From contig CAMXCT020006564.1 in NCBI GenBank assembly GCA_947184155.2, forward strand, positions 213,501 to 277,500: 64,000 nucleotides of DNA, written 5' to 3'. The DNA comes from Cladocopium goreaui (taxonomy: Eukaryota > Sar > Dinophyceae > Suessiales > Symbiodiniaceae). The position numbers were made by a program, and so were the translations under genes. Every line of letters begins with the position of its first letter. The first letter of the stretch is position 1. The notes beneath the pieces are model-generated. The model did no database searches. It was given only the letters and a program-made list of their open reading frames with translations, and was not told the origin of the DNA. Positions 20,127 through 31,560 of this stretch are shown piece after piece.

Positions 20127-22300
20127 CTGCAGTGAAGTCAGTATTGCCGACAGTTTGTCTGGATGTGCCATCAAACGATGCAAACATTTGAGCATCACAA
20201 CTTACTGCTGGAATGCGTACGCTGTTTGTAATAAATTTCCAGATGAAGAAACTAGAGAGGACACATGTGGAGCAGGGTTGCAGCTTTCCATTGTTTCCCA
20301 GGTTCAGAAGCATGTGCCGCCTGATGATTTGCGCTCAGAAGCTGATTGTCCCCTGGCCGCGTGTAATGAGCCGAGCTGCCATTCGATTCAGCAGTCTCAG
20401 AGTTTCAGCCGCCGGATTTATCCACAAACTCGTGTGTGTTTTGTTTTGACAATGTCCAGACCGTATACAAATTTCGGTGTAAAAGTTTGCTGTCTGCAAA
20501 AGCCGTGCTTTCGCCTGAGATAGTGACTAGCTACTACATCTGAATCTCCTCTGAGTGCATCGCTTCACGCCGTTGCTTCAGCCGCATGGGGTCGCAGATG
20601 TTTTTTGCCAGGTCATTTTGTTCGCCAATGTTTCGTATTTGATCATAGTCGTATATATGTATATGTGTATATATATATATACAAATTTCAGTTTATTTAC
20701 TGCATATCATCGCGACAGTATAGGTTATTTCTAAATGATCTTGAAAGGTCACCTTTTCTTCTCTACATTTTTTGTTCAAACATCAACGTCACATCCGCTG
20801 GGATCGGCCATAAGTTGCAGAACCGTTGGTACTTGGTATAGTCCAGCAGTTGGAAGCCACTTCAATCTTGACGGGATGGGGTACACCTTGTAATGTCCCG
20901 CTCATTGGAATGGCAACCTTTTCAGGATCCCATGAACAATTTCTTTTTGGAATGATGCAATTCTTCAACATGCCATCATTTCTGTGACGGAGTGGTCGAC
21001 CTGACACCTTGGAATCAATCGCAGCACGCATCTTAGGAAGTGCATGCTGGCCTCGCTAAGCGAGGTTCGGCAGCTCTTCTCGCTGGGTGTGTCCTGTCAG
21101 GAACATGTTGAGAAGATGGGTTCACTTCAGCCATCAGCTTCACCGCCTTCGTAGAATTGCCAGATGGTATTTAATTTGAAGTTTGCAGGTGAACGCCTGA
21201 TATCCATATTTTGTGGCTCTCTGGGTACAATTTGTTGACTTCCATCCAAGGGTTTAAACCTTAAACTGTTTTGTTCGGAATCCTTCAACCAAATATTTGA
21301 TTACCGGGAGATCACTATTTTGCAAGTTTTGGCAAAACCCTTGAAGTCTTTACTTCAAACCATCCTATAAAGATAAGTGAACCGTATTTTTGGCTTGCTC
21401 ACAGCCCATTTCGCCACTAGTCTTGGGTTGCCATTGCCCCCATCCTGCAAGTCATCGAGGAACCCGTCGGGCGCTATTTGGAGTACAAACAGACGCTTCA
21501 ATGAGGTGAACAGGGTCAGCCAATCAACTGAACGGTGATTGGTAGGTAGGTCAATGGGTGTTTTTGTCCGTGTTTTTGTCCCAACGGTATATAGAATCTA
21601 CACACTGACCATCACAATATGTATATACCTGACAACTGTTTTGCGGGGTATCCCAGGCTTCTCTACGCAGTATGGAAGGAAACAGGGAGTGTACCATAGA
21701 CTAACCTATTGCGGGAAGAAAGCTAGAAAGTAAACGAGCAATGGCAGTTTGATGTGGCAATGTTGGATCCTCATGTTCAATGACCAATTGTCCACTCCTA
21801 TTATTGTTGGCTTAAGAAAAAAGATAGTACCTAGGAAACCACCATTTTGTTGGTGACAAATCGAAGGTTTCCTGCAGTCCCATGATGGTGGGTGATTGGC
21901 ATACTGGTTGAAAGGTTCTGATAGCTTAAGGTAAATGTCCAGCAGCATTGGAAGAAAACCATGGAAACTATCCAGCTACATGCTGATTGGCTTGCAGCAT
22001 AGCTAAGGTTGGAACATGTGGGTGTGGTCCTTTGTATGTTGCTGCACCCCGAGTTCTTAAAACTCATGGACACCAAGTCTGTATCAAAGTGATTCAAAAT
22101 GGTTGTTCTTCGCATGAAAACGTTACGTTTGAGTTCCACGCTTGGTCTACCTGACTGTCAGTTGACCTTCAGAAATTAATGAAACTGCTGAAATTGTGGG
22201 GTAAATAGCAATTCAAAAAAAGGCATGGTTTCCCTTTGATTTTCCGTCAAACTACTCCATTGGGCTGGCTGGTTTGCTTTGGGATCACAACTCGCTTTGC
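20127..22300. other. No gene recognised; TA microsatellite at 20650-20685
   Basis: The sequence becomes AT-richer. There is a GTATATATGT/TATATA microsatellite, and the word TTTGATTACCGG at 21297-21308, which recurs in the last 14 kb. Exon-like material may continue to about 20520 but cannot be defined. Confidence 0.45.
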
Positions 22301-22304
22301 GGCG

Positions 22305-22712
22305 TTCGGAGCGATTTTTCGGATAATTCGTTCGCATCAGAAAGATCCATATTGATTTGGATCGACAGATCAAAATGGTGAATCATGTTAGGATGCTAAT
22401 CCATATTCATTTGGATGAATCACGGATCCATACTAGGATGTCCGCAAATCAGATGCAGCAACCAACCCCTTCTGTGCCGCGGTGCGCCACGCGCAGGTCG
22501 GCTGATTCTGATACCTTGCGCAGAAAGACATTGGTTTCTTCCATAAATGGAAAACCTTTTGTCTGAGGTGTTTGGGTCAAACTCTTTGGACACCGAAAAA
22601 TTGAAGAACCAATATGGACGTTTTCCTAAGTCATGGGGGTACCCCAAATAATCATATGTAAATGTATACATCAGTCAATAGACCTTACTATTGAAACCCA
22701 TGGTGACTTGGG
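22305..22712 (+). repeat. About 410-bp direct repeat, copy 1
   Basis: The block from CGGAGCGATTTTTCGGATAA to GAAACCCATGGTGACTTG is repeated at 23054-23469 with few differences. Short ORFs inside it are not maintained by any visible coding constraint. Confidence 0.9.
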
Positions 22713-23053
22713 ATGCCATACCACCCGCACAACATTGACCCTGAAAACCGCTCATCTCAAGCAGACAGTTGTCTTACTCCAAAGTCCTGGCAGAGTCTGT
22801 GTTCATTGGAGGGACGGTGTGAATTTTCATCTCTTATTCTGTATATCTTGATGTGGAGGTTTCCTAAAATAAGGGTACCCCTAAATCATCCATGTATAGA
22901 TGGGCTTTCCCTTATAAGCGATCCATTTTTGGGTACCTCCATTTTTGGAACCCCCCATATATTTCAAGCGTTGGATTGAATTTCGGAGATCCAAAATTCA
23001 GACCTACACCTCGATTTTGTGATGCCAGAAGTTGCACCAATACGTGACAACTT
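22713..23053. other. Spacer between the direct repeats; GGGTACCCC motif
   Basis: The spacer contains TGTGGAGGTTTCCTAAAATA followed by GGGTACCCC at about 22852-22882. A related word occurs at 55845-55885. No gene is seen. Confidence 0.5.
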
Positions 23054-23469
23054 CGGAGCGATTTTTTGGATAATTCGTTCGCATCAGAAAGATCCATATT
23101 GCTTTGGATCAATACAGATCAAAATGGTGAATCATGTTAGGATGCTAATCCAATCTAATCCATATTCATTTGGATGAACCACGGATCCATACTAGGATGT
23201 CCGCAAATCAGATGCAGCAACCAACCCCTTCTGTGCCGCGGTGCGCCACGCGCAAGTCGGCTGATTCTGATACCTTGCGCAGAAAGACATTGGTTTCTTC
23301 CATAAATGGAAAGCCTTTTGTCTGAGGTGTTTGGGTCAAACTCTTTGGACACCGAAAAATTGAAGAACCAATATGGACGTTTTCCTAAGTCATGAGGGTA
23401 CCCCAAATAATCATATGTAAATGTATACATCAGTCAATAGACCTTACTATTGAAACCCATGGTGACTTG
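23054..23469 (+). repeat. About 410-bp direct repeat, copy 2
   Basis: Second copy of 22305-22712. It carries a short extra stretch around 23150 (a repeated TAATCCAAT word) and then runs directly into the GCCGAGAA array. Confidence 0.9.
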
Positions 23470-23634
23470 AGAAGCCGAGAAGCCACAAGGCAAGCCGAGA
23501 AGCCAACAAGCCGAGAAGCCGAGAAGCCACCGGACAAGCCGAGAAGCCGAGAAGCCACAAGGCAAGCCGAGAAGCCAACAAGCCGAGAAGCCGAGAAGCC
23601 ACCGGACAAGCCGAGAAGCCGAGAAGGGATCAAA
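23470..23634 (+). repeat. GAAGCCGA array
   Basis: Tandem GAGAAGCC words form two higher-order copies with CACAAGGCAA, CAACAAGCC and CACCGGACAA variants. Confidence 0.95.
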
Positions 23635-24250
23635 TCCGCCACCCCGTCTGAACAATACGTTGACTGGGATTTTAACTTCAAAAGCTTGTCTTAGTAAGAA
23701 ATCAAATGCGCCAACCCCTCTGTCCAATAAGTTGCATAGGTTTTTAACTTCACAACTTTTCTTCCTAAGGGATCAAACCCGCCACCCCCTCTGACCAAGA
23801 CGTGGGATGGGATAGTAACTTCAACTGATCTTCAAAAGGGATCAAATCCGCCACCCAGTCTGACCAATACGTTGAATGGGATATTGGCTTCACAAGTTTT
23901 CTTTTTAAGGGATCAAATCCGCAACCCCTTCTGACCAATACGTTGACTGGGATATCAACTTCACAACTTCTCTTAGGGTCTCAAATTCGCCACCCCCTCT
24001 GACCAATACGTTGCATGGGATATCAACTTCAACTGATTTCCAGGAGGGATCAAAACCGCCACACCCTCTGACCAATCTGTTCACTGGGATATTCACTTCA
24101 CAACTTTTCTGCATAAGGGATGAAATCCGCAACCCCCTCTGACTAATAAGTCGGATGGGATATTAACTTCAACTGATCTTCAAAAGGATTCAAATCCGCC
24201 ACCCCCTCTGACCCATACATTGAATGGGATTTTAGCTTCAACGGATCTTG
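23635..24250 (+). repeat. About 62-bp minisatellite (ATCAAATCCGCCACCC)
   Basis: Around ten units each contain GGGATCAAATCCGCCACCC, TCTGACCAATACGTTGA and TGGGATATTAACTTCA. Units vary at the 3' end between CTTCACAACTTTTC and CTTCAACTGATCTTC. Confidence 0.95.
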
Positions 24251-24254
24251 AAAG

Positions 24255-24376
24255 GACAGTGTCACAGCGTCGCTCTGGCTCGGCAGCGTCGCAGCGTCGA
24301 AGCGTTGAAGCATCGCAGCGTCGCAACGTCGCAGCGTTGCAGCGTCGCAGCGTCCACGGCCCCATTGCAGCATCGC
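24255..24376 (+). repeat. CGTCGCAG array
   Basis: Short 8-9-bp tandem words (CGTCGCAG, CGTTGAAG, CATCGCAG) form a low-complexity block after the minisatellite. Confidence 0.9.
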
Positions 24377-24412
24377 AGCGGGGCCTATGTTTTGCCGGAA
24401 TGTACTACTGGG

Positions 24413-24932
24413 TGGCATGTGTGTGTGTGTGTAACATCTGAATAGATGTAAAACTTCTACTTTTATAAAGGTTTCATCATCATCATATATATATATATAT
24501 ATATTTTTAGGTTCTTCACCTCATATACTCATGTTCATCCCAGGCTCAGGTCTCATTTCTTTAGGTAGGCTTTTTAGGTTTAGGTTTTTTGTTTTTGTTT
24601 TTTAATTAAGTATATAAGCAGGGGGCAGTGGCCCACTCATGAGTCCACTGCCAACGAAGCTACTCATGAGTTGGGAGGATATCGGGACTGATCATCCCGA
24701 CGTACCTGCATTTTTGTCAAACTTACTTTTCTGCAATGGGACGTGGCTAACCCAAGAACCACCTTGCCGTTGTCAAACAATCAGTTTCTTTTCGCTTTTG
24801 CACTGTTGTCGCAATCTTAGAATTCCTCATTTCTGGTCGCAAAGGGTTTTCCTGTCAGGTGAATCTGAATTGTTTTTGCACGTAAGATGCATTCATCATC
24901 CTAATTCGATAAGATTGTTCTGAACAAGTGTG
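24413..24932 (+). repeat. About 510-bp direct repeat, copy 1
   Basis: The block starts in a GT-run with AACATCTGAATAGATGTAAA, includes a TA microsatellite, and ends at GATTGTTCTGAACAAGTGTG. It is repeated at 25955-26460. It holds a 94-codon ORF (24639-24923). Between the copies that ORF shows three amino-acid changes and about two silent changes, which does not indicate selection for protein. Confidence 0.9.
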
Positions 24933-25954
24933 TGCTTCATGACGCTTTCGACACGATGTCATGAACTCTTCGGGGAATGCTTTTCTAAGCAGAATGTGAC
25001 GCCAAGACTCGACCTCCGAATTTACAGTTTTCAACCTAGTAATTCGTTTAAGTAAAGTGAAGAAGCCGTTCACCTTTCAGCTTCTCACCTTTGGTCGGTC
25101 GATGTGTTAAACAACTGGCCGCTGAGACTGGCTTCATTTTTTCGGTTGCGCAAGGGTTTGTAGCCTGAAGCTGCGCCAACAATCTCCCTTTCTCAAGAGA
25201 CTGACCGCAGCCCCTTTACATGAGGACTTAAGGCATCAGGACATGCTTGCAGGTTTGGTGATTTTTCCTTTTGATGGTCTTTGGTACGGAGGAAATTTGT
25301 GCATGTAATTCAAGGGTTCACCACGTAAGCCGTCCAAGGGTTGACTTGAACACCGAGGGCCTTGAGCCTAATCACGACTTTGCATGATTTGATGAATGCA
25401 TCATTTGTTGAAACTGTTGAACTTTTACACCTGAATCCCCTATTTCATGTGTTTCTGCGTGCTCCTCTCTCCAGGTAGGTTTGGCCCTTCGCGTGCCCAG
25501 GTAGGTGTAGGTTTCGCTGGTGTAGGTTGGTTCAGGCGCTTCCGTCTTCCCCCCCCTCCGCGGGTCTGGTTCCGTTTCCGTCTGCCTCCGTTTTCTTTTT
25601 CCTTCCCCTTTCAGGGTTTGCCCGTGGTGGGCTAGGTTTTCATGTGTTGGTGTTTTCTCCTTCCCTCTGCGTTTGCGTTCCCCCTCTTCGTGTCCTGGTT
25701 AAGTAACTTTCATCTCATTGTCATTTTCATCTCATCTTCATTTCCCTTTCTCTTCATTTTCATCTTATTGTCCGGACCTTATCCTCCCACCCTCCTTCGG
25801 GAGGGTGGGTGAGTTGTTTCATCATATATTTATATTTTGCTAGGCCTCTCATCTCATCTACTCATGTTCATTCCAGGCTCAGGTCTCATTTCTTTAGTTA
25901 GGCTTGTTAGGTCTAGGTTTTGAGGTTTTAAATTGTCCACCCTCCTGCGGGAGG
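24933..25954. other. No gene recognised; partial repeat copy
   Basis: Between the two 510-bp copies lies pyrimidine-rich sequence. A fragment at about 25840-25930 (TACTCATGTTCATTCCAGGC and TCAGGTCTCATTTCTTTAG) matches the middle of the repeat, so a third, truncated copy is present. Confidence 0.55.
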
Positions 25955-26460
25955 GTGTGTGTGTGTAACATCTGAATAGATGTAAAACTTCTACTTTTGT
26001 AAAGGTTTCATCATATATATATATATACATATTTTAGGTTCTTCACCTCATATACTCATGTTCATCCCAGGCTCAGGTCTCATTTCTTTAGGTAGGCTTT
26101 TTAGGTTTAGGTTTTTTGTTTTTGTTTTTTAATTAAGTATATAAGCAGGGGGCAGTGGCCCACTCATGAGTCCACTGCCAACGAAGCTACTCATGAGTTG
26201 GGAGGATATCGGGACTGATCATCCCGACATACCTGCATTTTTGTCAAACCTACTTTTCTGCAATGGGACGTGGCTAACCCAAGAACCACCTTGCCGTTGT
26301 CAAACAATCAGTTTCTTTTCGCTTTTGCACTGTTGTCGCAATCTGAGAATTCCTCATTTCTGGTCGCAAAGGGTTTTCCTGGCAGGTGAATCTGAATTGT
26401 TTTTGCACGTAAGATCCATTCATCATCCTAATTCGATAAGATTGTTCTGAACAAGTGTGA
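25955..26460 (+). repeat. About 510-bp direct repeat, copy 2
   Basis: Near-identical second copy of 24413-24932, with a shorter TA microsatellite and single-base differences. Confidence 0.9.
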
Positions 26461-28009
26461 AACCCGTTATGGTGTTGCAATTCTGACCCCTGAACTTGTA
26501 TTGGTGAATTATATAAGTTTACAATTTACGTCCTACGTTTTGACTTCCACCAACCCGACATTCAAACTTTGTGTCCGTGGAGCGTCCCTTTTGAATAATT
26601 GATTCGGCTGAATGACCAGCCACTGTTCAAGTGAGATGCACTTCGAACGGACTCCTGGCCACGTCGAGCTGGTTGCAAAACCGTTTTGTGCGGTTTGTTC
26701 ATGTTACCAGTGGGAGAATGGAAATGGAGTAATGCCGGACAGCCAACTATTGGCCACAAATACATATAAGTAACCGTCAAAATTAGTGGAGGGCTCAAGT
26801 AGTATAGGTGCTAGACTTGGGATGTTCAAATATGTGTGCAAACCTTTCACGAGCGATACCGGAACATCCACTTACCGGCATCCTATTTTGTCACCTAGCA
26901 TGGGAGTGCCAAAGTTCACAACCGATAGGGGACCACCTACTTTGGCCACGTCCTTTTCCGAGTACTAAGTCGTTTTGCGCGCCGCTTTTTTTTGTATATT
27001 GAGACTTATTTCTTTATATTGTATATCCTCTCACACAGTGTATGCTATTCCTGAATGGTGTTGTCTGAAAGCAAGGTTAAATGACAGAAGGAACGCAATA
27101 TACCATCGTCATATTGCTATGAAACCCAGAACTTCAAAGGACACCAAAAACTCACCCAGTCACAACGCCTAGGTTAAACTTAGCCTTTGTGAAACTGGGC
27201 AATTTTGATGAAATTACAACTTATTATGATACATGTGAAAAGGCCGTGAAAAGTCAGTGAAAAGGCCGTGAAAAGCCCGTGAAAATATGGTTCTTGATGT
27301 TTACCACAATCTCCTGTCATTTGGGTAAATTGTAGCCTTTTAGTCAAACCTGTCCTTTGTGATAACGGACTTAGTAAACCTATCCTTTGGAAGCACTGGG
27401 AAATGATGTTTTGACGGTCGGTAAACGTTGGTTAGTCATATCCCAGTATAAATGGTTCAAACCAGATAGAACCGAACCCTTGATTTTATTTTTTCGTAAT
27501 ATATTTTCTTCCTCCCCGAATGCGTAGCGAAGAGTTCTTTGTTTTCTTGGTCGTCGTACGTCTGGGGGCTGAAGCCTTGTTTGCGGCCCGTTGCACGTCG
27601 CGACGTTTTGATCGGAATGTACATTCCTGGGCATGACATAAGCTTACGCTGGGCGCAAGATGGCTCAGCATGGGCCCGACGACCACGACGACGACGACGA
27701 CGACAACCACAACAACCACAACAACCACCACCACCACCACAACCACAGCGTGTACGAACCGAAATAACCTGCGGTGTGGGCGGCCACCCCACGCGGAGCG
27801 GGGTGAATAAACGATTTTGCCTTCATTGCTCCTGCTTTGTTTCTTTTCGTTAGTCTTTCTGTTTGTGTACGTCATTCTGTACGTAAAATGATAGCAAAAG
27901 TAGATTTAACATCGATTTCTTTTAAATGAACCAAAACGCAAAGTGTATCAGCGTGTTCATGACAGTTCAGTGTGTTATTCTTTATTGCTCGCTTAACTTG
28001 CAGCAATGC
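26461..28009. other. No gene recognised; GAC/CAA trinucleotide tract
   Basis: The interval is non-coding in appearance. At 27680-27755 a compound tract runs from CGACGACGACGA into CAACCACAACAACC and CCACCACCACC. Two imperfect AAAAGGCCGTG words repeat near 27240. Confidence 0.6.
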
Positions 28010-29255
28010 TGCCACCCTGCGGCTCATCCACCCTGTAGCTTGACTGCCACCCGCGGCTTCATTGCCACCCTGCGGCTTGACTGCCACCCGCGGTTTCATT
28101 GCCACCCTGCGGCTTCATTGCCACCCGCGGCTTCATTGCCACCCCTCGGCTTCATTGCCACCCCGCGGCTTCATTGCCACCCCCCCACCACCCTGCGGCT
28201 TCATTGCCACCCCTCGGCTTGATTGCCACCCCGCGGCTTCATTGCCACCCCCACCATGCGGCTTCATTGCCACCCCGCGGCTTCGTTGCCACCCCGCGGC
28301 TTCATTGCCACCCTGCGGCTTGACTGCCACCCGCGGCTTCCTTGCCCCCCCGCGGCTTGATTGCTACCCCGCGGCTTCATTGCCACCCTGCGGCTTCATT
28401 GCCACCCGCGGCTTCATTGCCACCCCTCGGCTTCATTGCCACCCCGCGGCTTCATTGCCACCCCCCCACCACCCTGCGGCTTCATTGCTACCCCGCGGCT
28501 TCGTTGCCACCCCGCGGCTTCATTGCCACCCCCACCACCCTGCGGTTTCATTGCCACCCCGCGGCTTCGTTGCCACCCCTCGGCTTGATTGCCACCCCGC
28601 GGCTTCATTGCCACCCCCACCATGCGGCTTCATTGCCACCCCGCGGCTTCGTTGCCACCCCGCGGCTTCATTGCCACCCCGCGGCTTGACTGCCACCCGC
28701 GGCTTCCTTGCCACCCCGCGGCTTGATTGCTACCCCGCGGCTTCATTGCCACCCTGCGGCTTCATTGCCACCCGCGGCTTCATTGCCACTCCGCGGCTTC
28801 CTTGCCACCCCGCGGCTTCATTGCCACCCCCACCACCCTGCGGCTTCATTGCCACCCCGCGGCTTCGTTGCCACCCCGCGGCTTCATTGCCACCCCCACC
28901 ACCCTACGGTTTCATTGCCACCCCGCGGCTTCATTGCCACCCCTCGGCTTGATTGCTACCCCGCGGCTTCATTGCCACCCTGCGGCTTGACTGCCACCCG
29001 TGGCTTCATTGCCACCTGTGGCTTCATTGCCACCTGAGGGCTTGATTGCCACCCCGCGCCTTCATTGCCACCTTGCAGCTTGATTCCCACCTTGCGGCCT
29101 CATTGCCACCCCGCGGTTTCATTGCCACCCCGTGGCTTTATTGCCACTTCGCGGCTTCATTGCCACCCCGCGGCTTCATTGCCACCCTGCGGCTTGACTG
29201 CCACCCGTGGCTTCATTGCCACCCTGCGGCTTGACGCCAACCCGTGGCTTCATGT
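28010..29255 (+). repeat. 1.25-kb 18-mer array (GCGGCTTCATTGCCACCC)
   Basis: About 65 units of roughly 18 bp occur, with C/T variants and occasional CCCACCACC insertions. Larger blocks of about 350 bp are themselves repeated (for example around 28120-28480 and 28420-28750). Since 18 is a multiple of three, long frames reading CGFIATPRLHCHP appear on both strands. They are repeat translation. Confidence 0.95.
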
Positions 29256-29518
29256 AAACTCATGTCTGCATACATATCGCTTCATGAAAAAAAGTTTCTT
29301 GTGTTTCACTTGTGCCAATATGAGAGATTTGTTGGGGAAATGTAACGAGCATGAGCTTGGAAAGCCTCTGGTTCCATTTGCAAAAATCATGAGATCTTTG
29401 GGAACCCTTTTTACAAGTCCTGCATTCGTGACTTCTGTGCGACGTTCTTGAGTAACATTTACATTCTATGGTATAATCGCTTCTTGCATGTAACCGAACA
29501 AAATATAAAGATTCTTCA

Positions 29519-29800
29519 ACGTAACGTGCCATGCACCTTAGACGTCACTTGAACGTTAATGCCACTCCATCCCACCCCACCCACTGCATCAGCGTAAGAC
29601 ATCTGGACCGTAACGTGCCACTCACCTTCCACGTAACTTGAATGTAAAAGCCGCTCCATATTAACACCGAAACCTCCCCCACTGCATCTGTAAGACCTCT
29701 TCCACGTACCGTGCCATGCACCTGACACGCAACTTGAACGTTAATTCCCCCCATTCACTTCTCCACCCCACCCCCCTACTGCACCACCCCACTCCATGAA
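29519..29800. repeat. Three imperfect copies of a ~90-bp unit
   Basis: Units begin near 29519, 29609 and 29703 with ACGTAACGTGCCATGCACC, then CGTAACTTGAACGTTAA and a C-rich end. They are AACGT-rich and diverged. Confidence 0.75.
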
Positions 29801-30400
29801 GATCTGCACCTCCAAACCTTTGAACATCAATTTCTCCACCCGCATTTTCGTCACATAGGTCTTTGAAATTGACATGCATGCCCTGCTGCATTTCGCTTCT
29901 ACCAAATCTATTTACTGACCACCCAATGTTCGAACATGCTCTGAACAATCTATCCAAATTTCAAGTTTTACTGTGCTTCGCCATTTTGCAGGTATGACTC
30001 CTATCACTTGCTCGTTGGGTTGCCATCCTCCATGTACAACGTCTGTGCTATGCAAAAGTTTCTGCAACAACAGCCGCTTGCAACAGTTTTCTTTTAATTT
30101 GCAAGCACGAATAATTCAATCACACGCAGCTCTTCAAACTCTCAAGTGAATTGCTCACTCGCTTCAGCGCGTTTTAAACTTCAAAGTGGGGCAGCCTCTC
30201 TTTCCATGCTTTTCTGGCCGAGCCTTTCCATACTGATTGCATTCTCGCGTGCAGCTTAAGCGCTCAAAATCGCAACTTGTGTCTGTCACTACGCCGCTCC
30301 CTTTTCTCCCTTGTTCAAGGCCCGGACTTCAGACCTTTCAGCTGGTGTTTACTTTGCTCGCTTGCCACCTTGGGCTTCTCATCTCCGCTCGGGACAGCTC
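29801..30400. other. No gene recognised; possible 5' region of the giant ORF
   Basis: Mixed-composition sequence with pyrimidine tracts. It leads into an ATG-containing candidate first exon at 30416. No TATA-like or spliced-leader acceptor can be asserted. Confidence 0.35.
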
Positions 30401-30415
30401 GGCTTTCCCGCCAGG

Positions 30416-30636
30416 ATGGCGCGCTTTTTCAAGCTCAGTACCTTCGCTGAGGCGATGTGCATGTGCATGCAAGCTGACACCTCACACTTTTGCACTGCAT
30501 GTCAGGTCGAAGACGAGATTCTGGTCTTAAGCAACTTGTTTGTCTGGAGCGGCCGCACCGCGTGGGCTGATCTTCATGACGAGGACGGGGGGGGGTCAGG
30601 CTTCAATGCAATTCGTTCAAAGCTGGCTAACCTAAG
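30416..30636 (+). CDS. Candidate first exon of the giant gene
   Basis: From ATG 30416 the frame reads MARFFKLSTFAEAMCMCMQ, then a Cys pair (FCTACQ) and an acidic stretch ending near CTAACCTAAG. It looks protein-like and shares the strand of the 31-41 kb ORF. Exons at 31.0 and 31.3 kb may connect the two. The donor is not certain. Confidence 0.35.
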
Positions 30637-30924
30637 GATGCCACCTTCCATATCCAGTTCTATTTACGTGTCCTTGCTTCAGATCTTCACCTATATACTA
30701 GAACGCTACTCCTTCTTGCGTCGAATGCGGCCTCTGCATCTTCCACTTCCATGGCCCTTCCCTTTACACGTCAGGAATTTGGCCCCGAACTTGCAGCAAG
30801 TCCCACGGCAGCGGCTTCTTGTGCAGAGGCGCAAGCATGCCGAACAGGTTTCAGCTTGTGTGCCCTTCTCATGCTGCAATTTTCACATGTCACACTTCAC
30901 GTCCGGGGTCTTTTGCTGTTTCAC

Positions 30925-31560
30925 ATGGCCTTTTCTGTTTATACCGTCATTCTTTTGACACAGTTCGCCGGGGCACGTTCTCAATCTTTTTTTTGCATTG
31001 CATCTCGCGCAGGACTCGGATGATTTCCAAAGTGTTGCTTCCTACTTCTCGGTGGAAGACTCAGAGGAGATCGCGCGGTTTTGATGCTGCAACTATTTTT
31101 GGTTTTATTCAAATGTCAAACCTGTGTTTTGATTGACACTGTCTCGTTTTCGCGCTTCACGCAGTGTTCGGATCATTGTATTTCCCGTTTCCTTGCCTGT
31201 ATACCCTTTTCTGTTTATACAGTCATTCTTTTAACACAGTTAGCTGGGAGCACGTTCTCACTCTGTTTTTTGTGGCATTCCATCTCGCGCAGGCGTCGGA
31301 TGATTTCCAAAGTGTTGCTTCCTACTTCTCGTTGGAAGACTCCAAGGACATCGCACGGTTTGATGCTTCAACTATTTCTGTTTTTGCTACGTCCGTCTCT
31401 GGTTTCATGCAAATACGAAATATGTCGTTTGCCTAACACTTTCGCGCTTCGCGCAGTGTACGGGTCGTTGCACGTTCATTTTTGTTGCATATATCCTTTA
31501 CACTGTATACCCTCATGCTTTCAACACAGTTGTTCAATGCACGTTGTGAATTTCCCTTTT
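30925..31560 (+). repeat. Tandem duplication (~280 bp) carrying a repeated mini-exon
   Basis: The blocks at about 30929-31200 and 31205-31490 match at a 276-280-bp offset, with a third, more diverged partial copy to 31560. Each of the first two copies has a CTCGCGCAG acceptor, then a 65-base segment reading SDDFQSVASYFS(V/L)EDS. The differences between copies include conservative amino-acid changes. This resembles exon duplication upstream of the giant ORF. Confidence 0.65.

Noticed and set aside
27690-27755. CRISPR-like or regulated short repeat
   Set aside because: It is a GAC/CAA/CCA trinucleotide run without spacers.
28062-28952. 296-codon Cys/His/Pro-rich ORF that resembles a zinc-binding protein
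   Set aside because: The Cys and His fall at fixed places in an 18-mer DNA repeat and are equally open in other frames.
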